Of a stretch of DNA of 64,000 bases, positions 31,323 to 42,488 are shown piece by piece. Source of the stretch: Stentor coeruleus. Lineage: Eukaryota > Ciliophora > Heterotrichea > Heterotrichida > Stentoridae. Position 1 is the stretch's first letter. The number at the start of each line of letters is the position of its first letter. The notes under the pieces are model-generated. The model was not told the origin of the DNA and did not search any database. It saw nothing but the letters and a program-made list of their open reading frames with translations. The stretch spans positions 37,609 to 101,608 of the forward strand of contig MPUH01000117.1 of assembly GCA_001970955.1 (NCBI GenBank). The letters run 5' to 3'. A program made the translations under genes and the position numbers.

Positions 31323-32537
31323 ATGCAAACGATAGGCAATTACAGTATTCTTGATGAACTAGGCCACGGGGGATACGGAAAAGTTTATAAAGTAAAACAT
31401 TTGGTAACAAAGCAACAATTTGCAATGAAAACAAGTAACTTAACCGACAAATCTGTGCCTAATGAGTCACAGATTTTAAAACATCTTAAAGGCTCTGAAG
31501 CTGATAATGGGATACCAAAATTCTATGAATATGGAAAAACATCGCAATTGAATTATTTAGTAATGGAACTTCTTGGCAAAAACCTTCAAACAGAACAAAT
31601 TTGCCTTAATGGAACTTTTTCTTTAGGTTGTATTATAGAGATTGGATTACAGCTTATAGAAAGAATTGAATATATACATTCAAGAAATGTTATACATAGA
31701 GATATTAAGCCACAACAATTGTTATTATCACAAGATGGAAGTAGAATATGCCTTGCTGATTTTGGACTTGCAACGAAATATGTAAGGAAAAATGTTCATA
31801 AACCATTTAAAACAAATTCTATTACTAAAGGTAGTGTGTCTTTTGCGTCAGTACATACTCATATGGGATTCAGACAAAGTCGAAGAGATGATTTGGAATC
31901 GTTATTCTACACGCTAGCCTACTTAAGATTAGGTAGACTACCTTGGCAAGACTCATTTCGTGGACTTGAAGGTGTTCAAAAGTGGAATATTTGTTTAACA
32001 TCAAAAATGTTTCACTTTACAAAACTATTTTCAAGCTTCCCAATAGAGTTTGGACAAATGTTCCAATATATTCGCCTTCTCAAGTATGATCAAGAACCAG
32101 ATTATTCTTTTTTAAGAAAAAATCTAGAAAGATGTGCTAGTAGGCTCAAAATCTTATGTGTTCTTGATTGGGATGGTAAATACTCTCAAATACATAAACT
32201 ATCATCTGCAGAAACCCTAGCTTCATCAAGCTGTTCACGTAAACCTGAATATTCAACCAACTCATTCAGTAAAGCTTCAAAATGCAGTAAAAAGCAACGA
32301 AGACGTAAATCTCATAGAAAATATTCTGACGACAGACAAAGAATAAGTGAAACATTTGACACTGATAAATGCGACCTTCCTGAATTCAAAATTCTCAACG
32401 AAAAACTTAAAATCCAAAGGTTTTGTTCTTGTATGGGAGTAGATATTCAAAACACTCAGATTTCTGGAGAATCAGAGCATACTCAGGAAGGAGTTTTGCC
32501 ACAATTTGGCAATCGATTAACCCTTAAAGTCCTATGA
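31323..32537 (+). CDS. casein kinase 1 (CK1) family kinase
   Basis: 404 aa. Kinase domain about residues 7-290: GHGGYGKVYKV, Lys in FAMKTS, HRDIKP (followed by QQLL rather than the usual DNFL), LADFGLATKY, and the CK1-specific activation region SVSFASVHTHMGFRQSRRDDLES, which replaces the APE motif. Catalytic residues are intact, so activity is likely. The ~115-residue C-terminal tail is basic then acidic (KKQRRRKSHRKYSDDRQR), which could include a nuclear-localisation or autoinhibitory segment. CK1 enzymes phosphorylate acidic or pre-phosphorylated sites. Confidence 0.93.
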   Translation: MQTIGNYSILDELGHGGYGKVYKVKHLVTKQQFAMKTSNLTDKSVPNESQILKHLKGSEADNGIPKFYEYGKTSQLNYLVMELLGKNLQTEQICLNGTFSLGCIIEIGLQLIERIEYIHSRNVIHRDIKPQQLLLSQDGSRICLADFGLATKYVRKNVHKPFKTNSITKGSVSFASVHTHMGFRQSRRDDLESLFYTLAYLRLGRLPWQDSFRGLEGVQKWNICLTSKMFHFTKLFSSFPIEFGQMFQYIRLLKYDQEPDYSFLRKNLERCASRLKILCVLDWDGKYSQIHKLSSAETLASSSCSRKPEYSTNSFSKASKCSKKQRRRKSHRKYSDDRQRISETFDTDKCDLPEFKILNEKLKIQRFCSCMGVDIQNTQISGESEHTQEGVLPQFGNRLTLKVL

Positions 32538-34212
32538 ATAATTAAACAGCATATGTATTTTTAATTATTTTAACGAAATTTGATAATTTTATAAGTAGTT
32601 TTTTTCAATGCAACAGTTTTTAGAATATCAAAATTAGGACTTTTTCATCTTGATAAGAATTATGGGTTTTATGAATGATGTTAATAATTATTATTGGGAG
32701 TGAAGTTTTANTTTTTAGAATATCAAAATTAGGACTTTTTCATCTTGATAAGAATTATGGGTTTTATGAATGATGATAATAATTATTATTGGGAGTGAGG
32801 TTTTGTGTTTTTAAAGATTTTAAAAACTATTTTTTAACGTATTTAATATTACTTTGTAAGTTGAATAAGATCATGCACATATTTTCAATTTTTCTGTTTA
32901 ACTTAGGCAGACTCGCATATTTTCTTGATTGCTTTTTCTCTTTTTCCATCAAAGAAGTTTTTTTTAGGATTTTTTTTCGACGTTAATTTTGAATATACTT
33001 AAATCGGCTATTGACTTAAGTTTTGTTGCTTTTTTCATTTCGCCTATGGTTTTTATTAAAAATAATCCCTTTTTTGGGCTATAGATCTAAGTTTTCCCAT
33101 TTATCAAGATAATTCTGAGTGAATTACTGTAGTATAATATTCTTATCCATAAATATCAAGTATTCTTCAAAGTTTTTACATTATATTTTCTTGTTATATG
33201 CTGTATAGCTTCAATATCCCCGAAAATAATCCCCATATTTTATCTTCTAAAGTTGTACTACTTGTTTAAACACATAAGCCGCATAACTTTTTATAATAAA
33301 ATAAATCCTATCAACATGTTCACTTTTTGTATATACATACTCATTTTTCTACATAAACAGGGTGTAAATTTATGACAATTCTTGCTATAATAATAACCAT
33401 ATCTTATCCATAACAAAATAATTTTACTATATGCTAACCCATGCATAGCATTTTTTTCAAAGGACTCTTGATAGTAAATATGGCTTATTAACAATCCAAT
33501 GTAGATAAGATGATTTATTATTTAAAAGTTATAAATAATTTTTGAGTTTATAATATAAATGGTATGATGTGATAACTAAGTCGCATTTAGATATTAAGTA
33601 TATTTTTAATATTCTTGGCAAAAAAAAATCGTTAACAAACAAAGATTTTTACAAAAGCGAGTTTTCTGTAGATAAATCTGATTTTTTTACCTTTAAACAT
33701 TTAATATATCTAAAAGAATTAAATATTATAAAATTAAAAAATTAGATACTGGTAAAAAGTTGTAGTATCCTATAAGTTTCAATCATGATCGAGTCATTTA
33801 ACTATATATAATTATAATTACATAATAAAAATATTTAATGAATAATGTCAAATAAAACCACACGCTAGATTATTTAGAAAAATATTAATTATTTAAGGAA
33901 AATTAAAGAAATTAATAGATAGTAATTAACTAGCATTCAATATTATCATAAATTATTTAATACCCTAGAATATTATTTTAATTCAGAATTAATACACAAA
34001 AACAGTATTTTTAAAATATTTATATCTTAAGCAAATGGCCATGATAACTCAACTATAATAGCTAATCCTAATAAAACAAAAAATTCATAGATATATTTTC
34101 CAATAATAAGCATATTAAAAAGCCATCATAACATAATCCAAATCTATAAAATTGCTAACATATTCACATAACTAAAAAACTTCTATAATAAACTTAATGA
34201 ATAACATCAAAC
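32538..34212. other. long spacer, possible coding debris
   Basis: Contains the duplication around N32711, G-rich on + at the left. On the minus strand between 33500 and 32955 several short open stretches in different frames (for example KTIGEMKKATKLKSIADLSI) look like coding debris but do not identify a family. The right part is AT-rich. Confidence 0.4.
32617..32805. repeat. direct duplication around N at 32711
   Basis: 32617-32710 and 32712-32805 are 94-bp copies with single-base differences. Confidence 0.85.
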
Positions 34213-35406
34213 TCAATGCTGTAAATCAGAAAGCGAAATACTCTTCATACTTCCCAATATCTCTGCAAACTGTCTTAATTTCTGTTGCTTACTCCCTTTA
34301 CTACTCTCCATAATTTTCTGTGCAGACTCAACCAGTTGTTCAACCGCTTCAATCAATTCCGCTTTATCTTTTTTCAACACATTTATATCATGTTCCTTCA
34401 TCATAACTATCTTCTCAAGATTCTCAGCTTTTTTAACATGATCAGCTAATTTATCAAAAGTCTCTAAATTCTGTTGAACCTGCATTTTTAACATTTTATT
34501 CTGTTCAATTAATTCTTGCATACTTCTTTGTTCTAATATTCCCAAACTAGAAGTATCATTTAATCTCCCTTTCCTTTCTGAATCTAACTGTTTTTCTGAT
34601 TCTAACAAAGCTTTTTTCAATATCAAAATTTCCTCATTAGGTTTTTTCAATTGTTCTTTTAAATAATCAGTTTCTTTTTTCTGATTAGCAAGTTCTTGAC
34701 ATAATTCTTTTAATTGATTAAAAGTGTTTTCTAAAGTTGATTGAAAAGTTGATATCTGGCTTTTATATTCACTCAAAGTCCTGTTTAAGTTGGAAACTTC
34801 ATTTTGCGATTGGTGTAGTTTTTGTTTAAGAATTCCACTATTATCATCAGTATTTGGGGTTCCTAAACAGTCTTCTTCATTAAGTATTTTGACGAATTTC
34901 AATAAATCTTCTGCTGTAGGTTTACGTTTTGCTATTTTAGAACCATTTTTAATAACTTCTACGACAAGGTCCATTGTGATATGATCAGGAAGACCATCAT
35001 TACTTTTTCCTGTTAAAGCTAGTTCAACAATACTTTGAGCACTTTTTCGAACACTATCAGAAAGAAGTGTTTTACGACGTAGAAACTCATTTGAATCAGT
35101 TGGGTTATAAATAGGATTTGTACTTTCGTCTAATTTTACAGGACGATCTTGATGTTTATTTAATGAAAAGTTTTTACTTGCTGTGATTTGATCTAGTTTA
35201 CGTTTGATTTCTTGGGGATCTGCATTTTGTGAAGCAAATGATGATTGGGGGCTGATGTTAAAGGATACTAAGGAACGATCTGGGGTGTACATTTCTTTCC
35301 AGGATGTACCATTTGGGAACTCGTCGCTCTCTTTGATTTCGTCATAGGTTAATCGTTCGGCCATTTTACTCTCTGCTAGGGAACTTTTTGAAGAGAATAA
35401 TGACAT
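34213..35406 (-). CDS. coiled-coil protein
   Basis: 397 aa, not recognised. Residues 1-130 are polar and probably disordered. From about 195 to 390 heptad-rich helices (NEVSNLNRTLSEYKSQ, KEQLKKPNEEILILKK) predict a long coiled coil with few breaks. No signal peptide or known domain. A structural or adaptor role is plausible. It lies 120 bp from the Aurora-like kinase gene on the same strand. Confidence 0.65.
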   Translation of the reverse strand: MSLFSSKSSLAESKMAERLTYDEIKESDEFPNGTSWKEMYTPDRSLVSFNISPQSSFASQNADPQEIKRKLDQITASKNFSLNKHQDRPVKLDESTNPIYNPTDSNEFLRRKTLLSDSVRKSAQSIVELALTGKSNDGLPDHITMDLVVEVIKNGSKIAKRKPTAEDLLKFVKILNEEDCLGTPNTDDNSGILKQKLHQSQNEVSNLNRTLSEYKSQISTFQSTLENTFNQLKELCQELANQKKETDYLKEQLKKPNEEILILKKALLESEKQLDSERKGRLNDTSSLGILEQRSMQELIEQNKMLKMQVQQNLETFDKLADHVKKAENLEKIVMMKEHDINVLKKDKAELIEAVEQLVESAQKIMESSKGSKQQKLRQFAEILGSMKSISLSDLQH

Positions 35407-35526
35407 TTATAAGGCGCTTATATGATTATTACAAGTATTTAATTTTTTATGATGACTTTTAGGATTTGAGGTTAAGTTTAAGATGAGTTTTAAGGATTTT
35501 TATAAAATTGAGTAGAAGATTTAAGT

Positions 35527-37587
35527 TTATACATTACAATTAATAGCCTCGTGATTTTTCAAAATTTCGGCTTGTAGTTCATTGTGATTTTTTTTCTTTC
35601 TAAACGTGATTTTTTCAAGTCTCGAGATCTTACTTTTTAAATTCTGTGTAAATAATACCTTAATCCTTTCTTGAGCCTTTTTTATATCTGTGTGATCTAT
35701 AGGAAAATTTAGTATTTTTGATTCATTAAGGCTTAATTTAAGATCTTTTCTTGTTTCTTCACTTTTATTTCTGTATTTCGACCTCTTAACTTCTTTTTCA
35801 ATTCTTTGATTTTGAGTGATTTTATCTTTACAGTTTTGGAGATTTCGGCAAATTTCCCCTTTTTTCATATCATAATTTATCTTCAATTCTTGTATCATTT
35901 GTTCAATATCATTAGCTTTTTCTTCAGCAAATTCAATTTTCTTAGAAATCTCCCTATTCATACTATTTATCATATCCATACGTATTTTAATAAAACTCGA
36001 TATATCTTTAGCAATCAACAATTCTTCAGGACTAAAACTAGATAAAACACTTGTTTTTTCTATAAGTTGTTGTTTAAGAAATTCAATACTAATCTTCAAT
36101 TCGTTTTCACTAGATTTTTTATCAATTCTCTCATGTTTAACCGTATTAGTAATCTGTTCATATGTCATTTTAAGTTTCTGTAATATAAATTCATTATTCG
36201 CAATACTCACAGATTCTTTATTAACTTTTTTTCTCAATTCATCTAATTTAAGTTTATAAATTTTACATTCTTTTCCTGTTTCAAGCATTTTCCTTTGCAT
36301 TGATTTTTTCCTTTCAGCAAGTTCATTTATATCCACACCTTCTAATCTATTAACCTCCAAATTAGCATCGAAAATCTTAGAACATAATTCAATATGTATA
36401 TTACTCAAATGCGAATTTTCCTTTCTTTTCTTAGAAATTCTTTCTTCAAGTTGAGTAAGTTTTTCTTTTTCCATATTCATCATAGCAAAAACAATTTCAA
36501 ATTTCTCTTTATTTCTATTTGTCTCAGCATTTTCAGCCAAAACATTCTCTTTGATTTTTTCCAAGCTTTTCTTCCTTTTTTTCCCAGCATATTTACCTTC
36601 AAACTCCCCTTCACTTTCCCCAGAATCCGTAGCTTCAGTAGTATAATCTTTTTTATATTCAATTTCTTTAGTCGTCACATTATTTAAAAATTCTGGTTTT
36701 ACAAAATGCTGAACCATAGTGGGTCTTATTGGTTCAATAGATTTAAGCCAAGGATGATGTTTGATTTCATAAATACTTGGTCTACGTTCATATTCTTTAG
36801 TAAGCATTAAGCCAATTAAATCAGCAGATAAAGGTGATAACCATTGAGGAAACCTAACCATATCCTGAACAATCATCCTACTCATTTCCTCTCTTTCTGA
36901 GTTTTTAAATGGTGTTGTTCCAATAAGCATTTCATATAATAAAACCCCAAGACACCATATATCCGCACTAGTATCATGACCAATATTCCCAATAATCTCA
37001 GGGGGCATATATTCAGAAGTCCCACAAAAAGTTTTTCTTGTCCGCCCTTGACGTTCACAATAATTTGCCCATCCAAAGTCAATAAGTTTTATCCTCCCTT
37101 CTCTGTCTAATAATATATTCTCAGGCTTAATATCCCTATGAACAATTGGAGGATTTTGTGAATGAAGATACTCAACTGCTAATACAACTTCTCTAAAATA
37201 TTGTGCTGCTGTTGATTCTAAAAGGTTTTTTTCTCTATATAATTTATGGAAAAGAGTACCCCCTTCGATTAATTCCATGATTAAATAAAAACATTTGTCG
37301 TCTTCGAAATGAGTAAGGAGTTTTATTATGTGAGGATGAGAAAGTTTATAGAGGATATTGACTTCACGTGAGAATTGTTGAAGAATACTCACAACTTTAG
37401 ATTTAGGTACTTGCTTAAGGGCGAATAAAGCACTGGTTTTTTTGTGTTTGACTTTCCAGACTTGGCCATAAGCCCCATCACCAATTTTACGTAAAAATTC
37501 AAAATCTATGCGTTTGTAGGATCTTCCTAGGTTTTTTTGTGCGTCTGGAGGGTCTTGAAGCAGCTTGTTTTGCAGCCTGCTTGTCAT
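35527..37587 (-). CDS. Aurora-like protein kinase with long C-terminal coiled coil
   Basis: 686 aa. The kinase domain covers residues about 28-285: GDGAYGQVWKV, FALKQV (Lys), HRDIKPENIL, DFGWANY and TFCGTSEYMPPE. The DFGW and the CGT..Y.PPE segment are the Aurora-type signature. After a charged linker a predicted coiled coil runs from about 335 to the C-terminus. Canonical Auroras end soon after the kinase domain, so this is an Aurora-related family, perhaps localised by its own coiled coil rather than through INCENP. All catalytic residues are present. Polo-like assignment is less likely because no polo box is seen. Confidence 0.87.
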   Translation of the reverse strand: MTSRLQNKLLQDPPDAQKNLGRSYKRIDFEFLRKIGDGAYGQVWKVKHKKTSALFALKQVPKSKVVSILQQFSREVNILYKLSHPHIIKLLTHFEDDKCFYLIMELIEGGTLFHKLYREKNLLESTAAQYFREVVLAVEYLHSQNPPIVHRDIKPENILLDREGRIKLIDFGWANYCERQGRTRKTFCGTSEYMPPEIIGNIGHDTSADIWCLGVLLYEMLIGTTPFKNSEREEMSRMIVQDMVRFPQWLSPLSADLIGLMLTKEYERRPSIYEIKHHPWLKSIEPIRPTMVQHFVKPEFLNNVTTKEIEYKKDYTTEATDSGESEGEFEGKYAGKKRKKSLEKIKENVLAENAETNRNKEKFEIVFAMMNMEKEKLTQLEERISKKRKENSHLSNIHIELCSKIFDANLEVNRLEGVDINELAERKKSMQRKMLETGKECKIYKLKLDELRKKVNKESVSIANNEFILQKLKMTYEQITNTVKHERIDKKSSENELKISIEFLKQQLIEKTSVLSSFSPEELLIAKDISSFIKIRMDMINSMNREISKKIEFAEEKANDIEQMIQELKINYDMKKGEICRNLQNCKDKITQNQRIEKEVKRSKYRNKSEETRKDLKLSLNESKILNFPIDHTDIKKAQERIKVLFTQNLKSKISRLEKITFRKKKNHNELQAEILKNHEAINCNV

Positions 37588-38195
37588 TTTTAAGTATTAT
37601 ATCTGAAAACCACTATTGAAATGAATTTGTTCTTTTAATAATCTGAATAATTTTGTTAGAGTTTGGTTAAATTGGATTAGTGGAAAATAGGATATTGTGG
37701 ATGATGATTAATGTTTGGGTTAGAATTAGAGTTGAAAAGAGGAAAAGATTTTAGGATGATGAAAAAGATAAAATATTGTTTTGGTTTAAAAGTATAAGTT
37801 TATTTTATGTTGAAGACTTTAGGGGATGGGAAAGAAGGGAAGTTGGGTTAGGATGGTTAATAAGGTTGATATGTTATGGATATAATAAAATTATTCGAAA
37901 ATATCTGATGATTTGTAAGAAAAAGTTAGATTAATATGTTTTTATGAAGATTGCTTTAAGTTAGATAATTTGTTTATGGATTTTTATTTATAAGTTAAGA
38001 GTTTTTGTTTATTATATATATATTTATATGCAAATGTAAATGTTTATTAAGTGATAGGTATTAAATCTTGAATGAAGGATGCTTCTTAATATTTTTGAAA
38101 AAAAATCTTCTTTCGTTAAATAATATTTACATATAAACTGCTTATGAAATATAAAATACCTTAATCATAATTATAATAAAATATAGCTAAGCATT
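37588..38195. other. divergent spacer, no gene seen
   Basis: 608 bp. The left ~280 bp are G-rich and C-poor on +, the rest AT-rich. It should hold promoters of the Aurora-like gene and of the membrane-protein gene. Confidence 0.5.
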
Positions 38196-38891
38196 ATGAT
38201 ACAATTTAAGCTATATTCATTCTTCGATAAAGGGAGTCTTTTGATATTAGGATTATTACATCTGAATTTGATCTCATCATGTATTTTCACAATTTCTTGC
38301 GAATCCTATATACCGACTTTATCGTATTTAGGCACTTTTAGACTTCACGATTTGGGCTTCATTCTCGCACTAACACTTCAATCATTTATGCTTCTCATAC
38401 TTTTTATAGCGTTTCATCATTCTTTAGATGTAGCGCTTTCAAAAGATGACAAGCATTTTCTTATGATACACGAAATCACTATTCTAATTTTCATAGTATT
38501 TTTAGGGATTATCGATGAATCTTCTAGTATTGATTTCAATCCTTTTGATGATATACATAGATTTATTTCATTTGCCTTTGCGGGATTTTGCATTTCATGG
38601 GGTTATTGGGCTTTAAAGTTTCTTGCGAATAATGTGCTTGATGAAGAGCAGAAATTAAACCATAAAATCGCTTTTAAGGTTTACTTGGCGGCTGTAGCTT
38701 TTACTGTTTTAACTTTGTTTCAGTGGCTGTTTGCTTATACAATTTACAATAATTTACTGTTTAACCAAATTTCTGAGAGTTTATGTGAGTGGACTGCAGT
38801 GATAATATCTGCTAGGTTTCCTTATTATTTGTGTAGAGTTATGGAGAATACAGTGAGTATAAGCAATGCAAAAGAAAAAAGCAAGAACTAA
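38196..38891 (+). CDS. multi-pass membrane protein, possibly Frag1/DRAM/Sfk1 type
   Basis: 231 aa with about six hydrophobic helices. Layout and a few residues (ESYIPTLSYLG after helix 1, a His-led helix 4 DDIHRFISFAFAGF, and SLCEWTAVIISA before the last segment) resemble the Frag1/DRAM/Sfk1 superfamily, whose members act in lysosomal or plasma membranes and in GPI-anchor remodelling. The match is by pattern only. Short charged C-terminal tail. No signal peptide apart from helix 1. Confidence 0.5.
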   Translation: MIQFKLYSFFDKGSLLILGLLHLNLISSCIFTISCESYIPTLSYLGTFRLHDLGFILALTLQSFMLLILFIAFHHSLDVALSKDDKHFLMIHEITILIFIVFLGIIDESSSIDFNPFDDIHRFISFAFAGFCISWGYWALKFLANNVLDEEQKLNHKIAFKVYLAAVAFTVLTLFQWLFAYTIYNNLLFNQISESLCEWTAVIISARFPYYLCRVMENTVSISNAKEKSKN

Positions 38892-39347
38892 CTTAATAAA
38901 TGTTAGCTAAAAAATACAAGTAAGTGTGTAATTAAATGCTAGAAATTATTATTTTGATATATGATTAAATTGAATTTCTAATATTGCTATGTTTTAAATT
39001 CATTTATTATTGGTTAAGGTTATTTGTTTAAGATATAAAATATATATTATATAGTGTATAATAAAGTTCTAATTATTTTAATACCATAAAAAAAAATACA
39101 AAAAAACTAAGTTGAATTTTATCTAAAACTAATTAAAACAAGATTTCTCATAATAAACATAAACAAAGGAATTAAACTACAATTTTTTAAAAAAATAATA
39201 AAATTTCAGTTTCCATTTGCAGAACTAATCCTAAAATATCATCATCAATTTTCGCTTAAAAAATACTCCAATCAGACTTTTCGTAAATATTCCATTTTTT
39301 CACCAATCTCATCTCCGAAATCTAAAAATCCCTTCAAATAATAAAAT
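38892..39347. other. spacer, no gene seen
   Basis: 456 bp, very AT-rich. The last 200 bp are C-rich and G-poor on +, the 5' flank of the CACHE gene. Confidence 0.5.
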
Positions 39348-40981
39348 ATGGGATTAAAAGATGATTACAACAATTGGCCTTTAGGCCGGCAGTTGCAAGT
39401 GATTTTCATCATTTCTGGATTTTTCCTCACTCTAATCTTAGTAATAATCACTCGTTTTCAACTTGACTGGCTACGAGACAAAGTTATAAATGACTCAAGT
39501 CGAGTATTAGAAGACCACATAATAGGTCAAATGAGAAAACTTGGGCAATTCGAAACAGAATACATAAATAATGAAATTGCAAATCATATGGATCAAATAG
39601 AAAAACTAAAATACATTGATCAAATGGTCCATGGGTATAATTCCACATACAATAAATGCCCTTTAAATTCTTCTAACACTTATCTTTGGCATGATGAAGT
39701 TTCAGAAAACAAATTAGACTACACAAACTCATCATTTTACTCACGTTTCGATGAAGATACAATCGAGTCTCAAATTCTTGAAGATACAGCTATGAACAAT
39801 ATTTATGAAAAAATATATAATGATCAATATAAAAGTATATATCAAGGCTTTAAAGAAAAAGAAATTTTACATACTTATCCAGCAATAAAAGTTGTAGAAT
39901 CAGACTATAGTCCTGTAGTCCGGGAATGGTATTATAAAGCAAACTCATCATCAGAGAAAATAATAATGGAAGAACCATATTGGGAAGAATCTAATAGTCA
40001 ATGGATAATAACATTTTCAATGGCAATGCTAAATGATAGTAATAAAGTATTTGGAGTTGTAGCTGTTGATGCTATTATGAAAAACCTTACAACAATCATT
40101 TCAGGGAAAAAAATATTGGAAAAAGGGTTTCTTATGATAGTATCATCAGGTGGAACGATTATGAATATGCCAAAACTGTGGTATCCTATTGATAGTACAA
40201 TACAGTTAAGGCTATTTGATGAAAGCTATACTGGAATTTCTGAAACTATATGGAACTCTATAAAAAGCTCATCCTCAGGATCAAGACATGATTTTTTCGA
40301 TGTTAACGGCACAGAGTACTTAATGATAAAACATGATATAACCCCTTATAAAGATAAAAGCATTGTNGGAACTCTATAAAAAGCTCATCCTCAGGATCAA
40401 GACATGATTTTTTCGATGTTAACGGCACAGAATACTTAATGATAAAACATGATATAACCCCTTATAAAGATAAAAGCATTGCAACACATTATCTTTTATT
40501 ATGTGCCAAAAAAACAGAATCAGAACTACCTAAAGAAAATATCAAATCAAGTTTTTCAAAAACTTACGTGAGGATATTCTGGGTTACACTATCAATGGGA
40601 ATATTATCTTTTCTTTCAGTAGGTGCATTAATATTCCTCGTTACAAAAAAAGTGAGCTTCCAATTAAAAATAATAGAAAACATGTTTGGGAAAATCATCC
40701 GTCGAGGTTTGTTTCCAAAGATGACAAAAGGTATCCATTTCCGTAAAATCGAAAAAAATTCCAAAGGAATAGAATCTTTAGTTGATGCTTGTAAAGAAAA
40801 AATCCAAAGAGTAAAAGATATGGAAGAATGTTATAATTTTTACAAATGGGGATTTTCAAGACCTAATGAAATTTTACTATATCAAGAATGGACTCAATAT
40901 TTATACCCTTATAGTTTATATACAGATAAGCCAATGAGTTGGAGACAAGTACTACCTAATTTAAATAGAGTCCTTGGCTAG
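39348..40981 (+). CDS. CACHE-domain membrane sensor without a visible output domain (disturbed by duplication)
   Basis: An N-terminal membrane helix (about residues 15-38) is followed by a ~310-residue extracytoplasmic region. This holds a dCACHE-like segment (VVREWYYKANSS, PYWEESNSQWIITFSMAM, FGVVAVDAIMKNLTTII). A second membrane helix (YVRIFWVTLSMGILSFLSVG) leads to a HAMP-like region and a ~110-residue cytoplasmic tail. Dropping one copy of the duplication around N40367 gives 505 aa in one frame. CACHE domains bind small ligands such as amino acids. No cyclase, kinase or phosphatase follows, so signalling would need a partner. A GTAAAT..AAAG string overlaps the stop but is 18 nt, so I do not extend the gene. 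Confidence 0.75.
40252..40482. repeat. direct duplication around N at 40367
   Basis: 40252-40366 and 40368-40482 are 115-bp copies with two substitutions. It lies inside the CACHE gene and splits its reading frame artificially. Confidence 0.88.
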
Positions 40982-41017
40982 TAAATATAATTTTAAAGAT
41001 TTGGATTATATTTATTA

Positions 41018-42478
41018 TTAATGGGTTAACTGAGAAAAAACTTTAGGCTTGACTCGAAGTTTCTATATAAATAATACCCTAGCTGTTTCTTCATTGACAA
41101 TTCTACTATCACGATCTATAACTTCATTACGTCTTTCTTCTATATAGTCTATTGTAGCAAGAAGTTCTTGTTTCTCACTTTCAAGACTAGCGATTTTCTC
41201 ATCTTTAGCTCGAAGTTTAGTTAAAAATGCTTCTTTGTCTTGGATTAAATGCTGTTTAAAACTCTGTTTATCCCTTAATCGCTTTTGTAATTCTGCTTGT
41301 AGAAGAGTTTGATATTTTAGTTTTACAAGTTCTATTTTTCTTGATTCTTGATATGTATCATTGTCTGAGCCTTGAATAATTTTTTTCATATCTTCTAAAC
41401 TTTGTGATAAATATTGTTTTTCATTTATTTCGGCTTGAAGAGATTTTTCTAATTCAAGGACTTTTTTTCTCATTATTATGCATTCTGATCTTACTTCTTC
41501 TGAACTTCTTAGGTATATATGAGTGTCTTCTACATGATCTTTTAATCTACTGACCTCATGTTCTAAGGCAATTTTTTCAGCTTCGGCATCAGCTTTTTCT
41601 TTTTCTAGGGTGTTTATGAGTAGTTTATAAGCTTCGGTTTCTTCGTTGTTTTTCTTTTCGAGGATACTTTGAAGCTGGTCTAAACTTTGCTGAGAATGTT
41701 TTTCTAGTTGGCTTTGTTTACGTTGGAGCATGTTTTGTAAGTATTTAATTTCTTGTCTTAATTGAGTATTTTCATCGTTTGAAGCTTTATACATTTCTTG
41801 GTAACGCTGTCTTTCTGAGTCTACTTCATCTAATGCTGATGTGAGTTCCTCTTTGATTACCTCTTGTTTCTTTTCGAAATCCTTTATCATGCATTTGTGT
41901 TTTTTATCATATAATTCTTCAAGTTCCTGTTCGATTTTTTCTAAATCAAGCCTTTCATTCTCTATACTCCTTCTTGACCTATTTTCCAGAGTTTCAGCTT
42001 TCATTTCCTTTGACCGGGCTTTTTCAGCTTCTAACTGTTGTTTAAGTTTTAAATTCTCTTCTTGTAAAGTAGATAGTGAATGTTCCAATGATTTCATTGT
42101 ACTTTGCATATGCCCTTGTGCTTCATGTAAAGGTTTCAACGACTGGAGTTTTTTTATCTCATTTTCATACTGTTCTATTGATGTATCTCTAAGTTCAATT
42201 TCTACTTTCAATTCCTCAATTTCCGTATTTTGTTGTCTTAGTTTATGTTCTAAAATCCCTAACCCATTCTCTAACTCCTTAACTTTTAGCTCCAAAATTT
42301 TCCTTGATCTCCTTTCTTCATCAAGTTCATTATTCAAACTTTCTATTGTATCCCTACATTTAACAAGTAAAGCATCCCTAACACCAAAAGCTTTATCCAC
42401 ATTGAAAGGTCTTGATTTTTCAGAACCCTCTTCAAGTCTTTCAGAATCTTTCATATTAAAACTCTTATCTTTTTCCAT
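41018..42478 (-). CDS. long coiled-coil protein (two exons)
   Basis: Exon 1 is 42478-41078 and exon 2 is 41062-41018, with a 15-nt intron at 41063-41077. The apparent stop after exon 1 lies inside this intron, so the protein ends KLRVKPKVFSQLTH; 481 aa. Almost the whole length from residue 38 to 450 is predicted coiled coil, rich in Glu, Lys, Leu and Gln. No catalytic domain. Likely a filament-forming or scaffold protein, perhaps cytoskeletal. It converges on the CACHE gene, with 36 bp between stops. Confidence 0.75.
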
Positions 42479-42488
42479 AATTTAACTA

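Noticed and set aside
32789-32986. 65-codon Phe-rich ORF on +
   Set aside because: Non-ATG start just after a duplication artefact; T-rich filler gives Phe/Leu/Ile runs.
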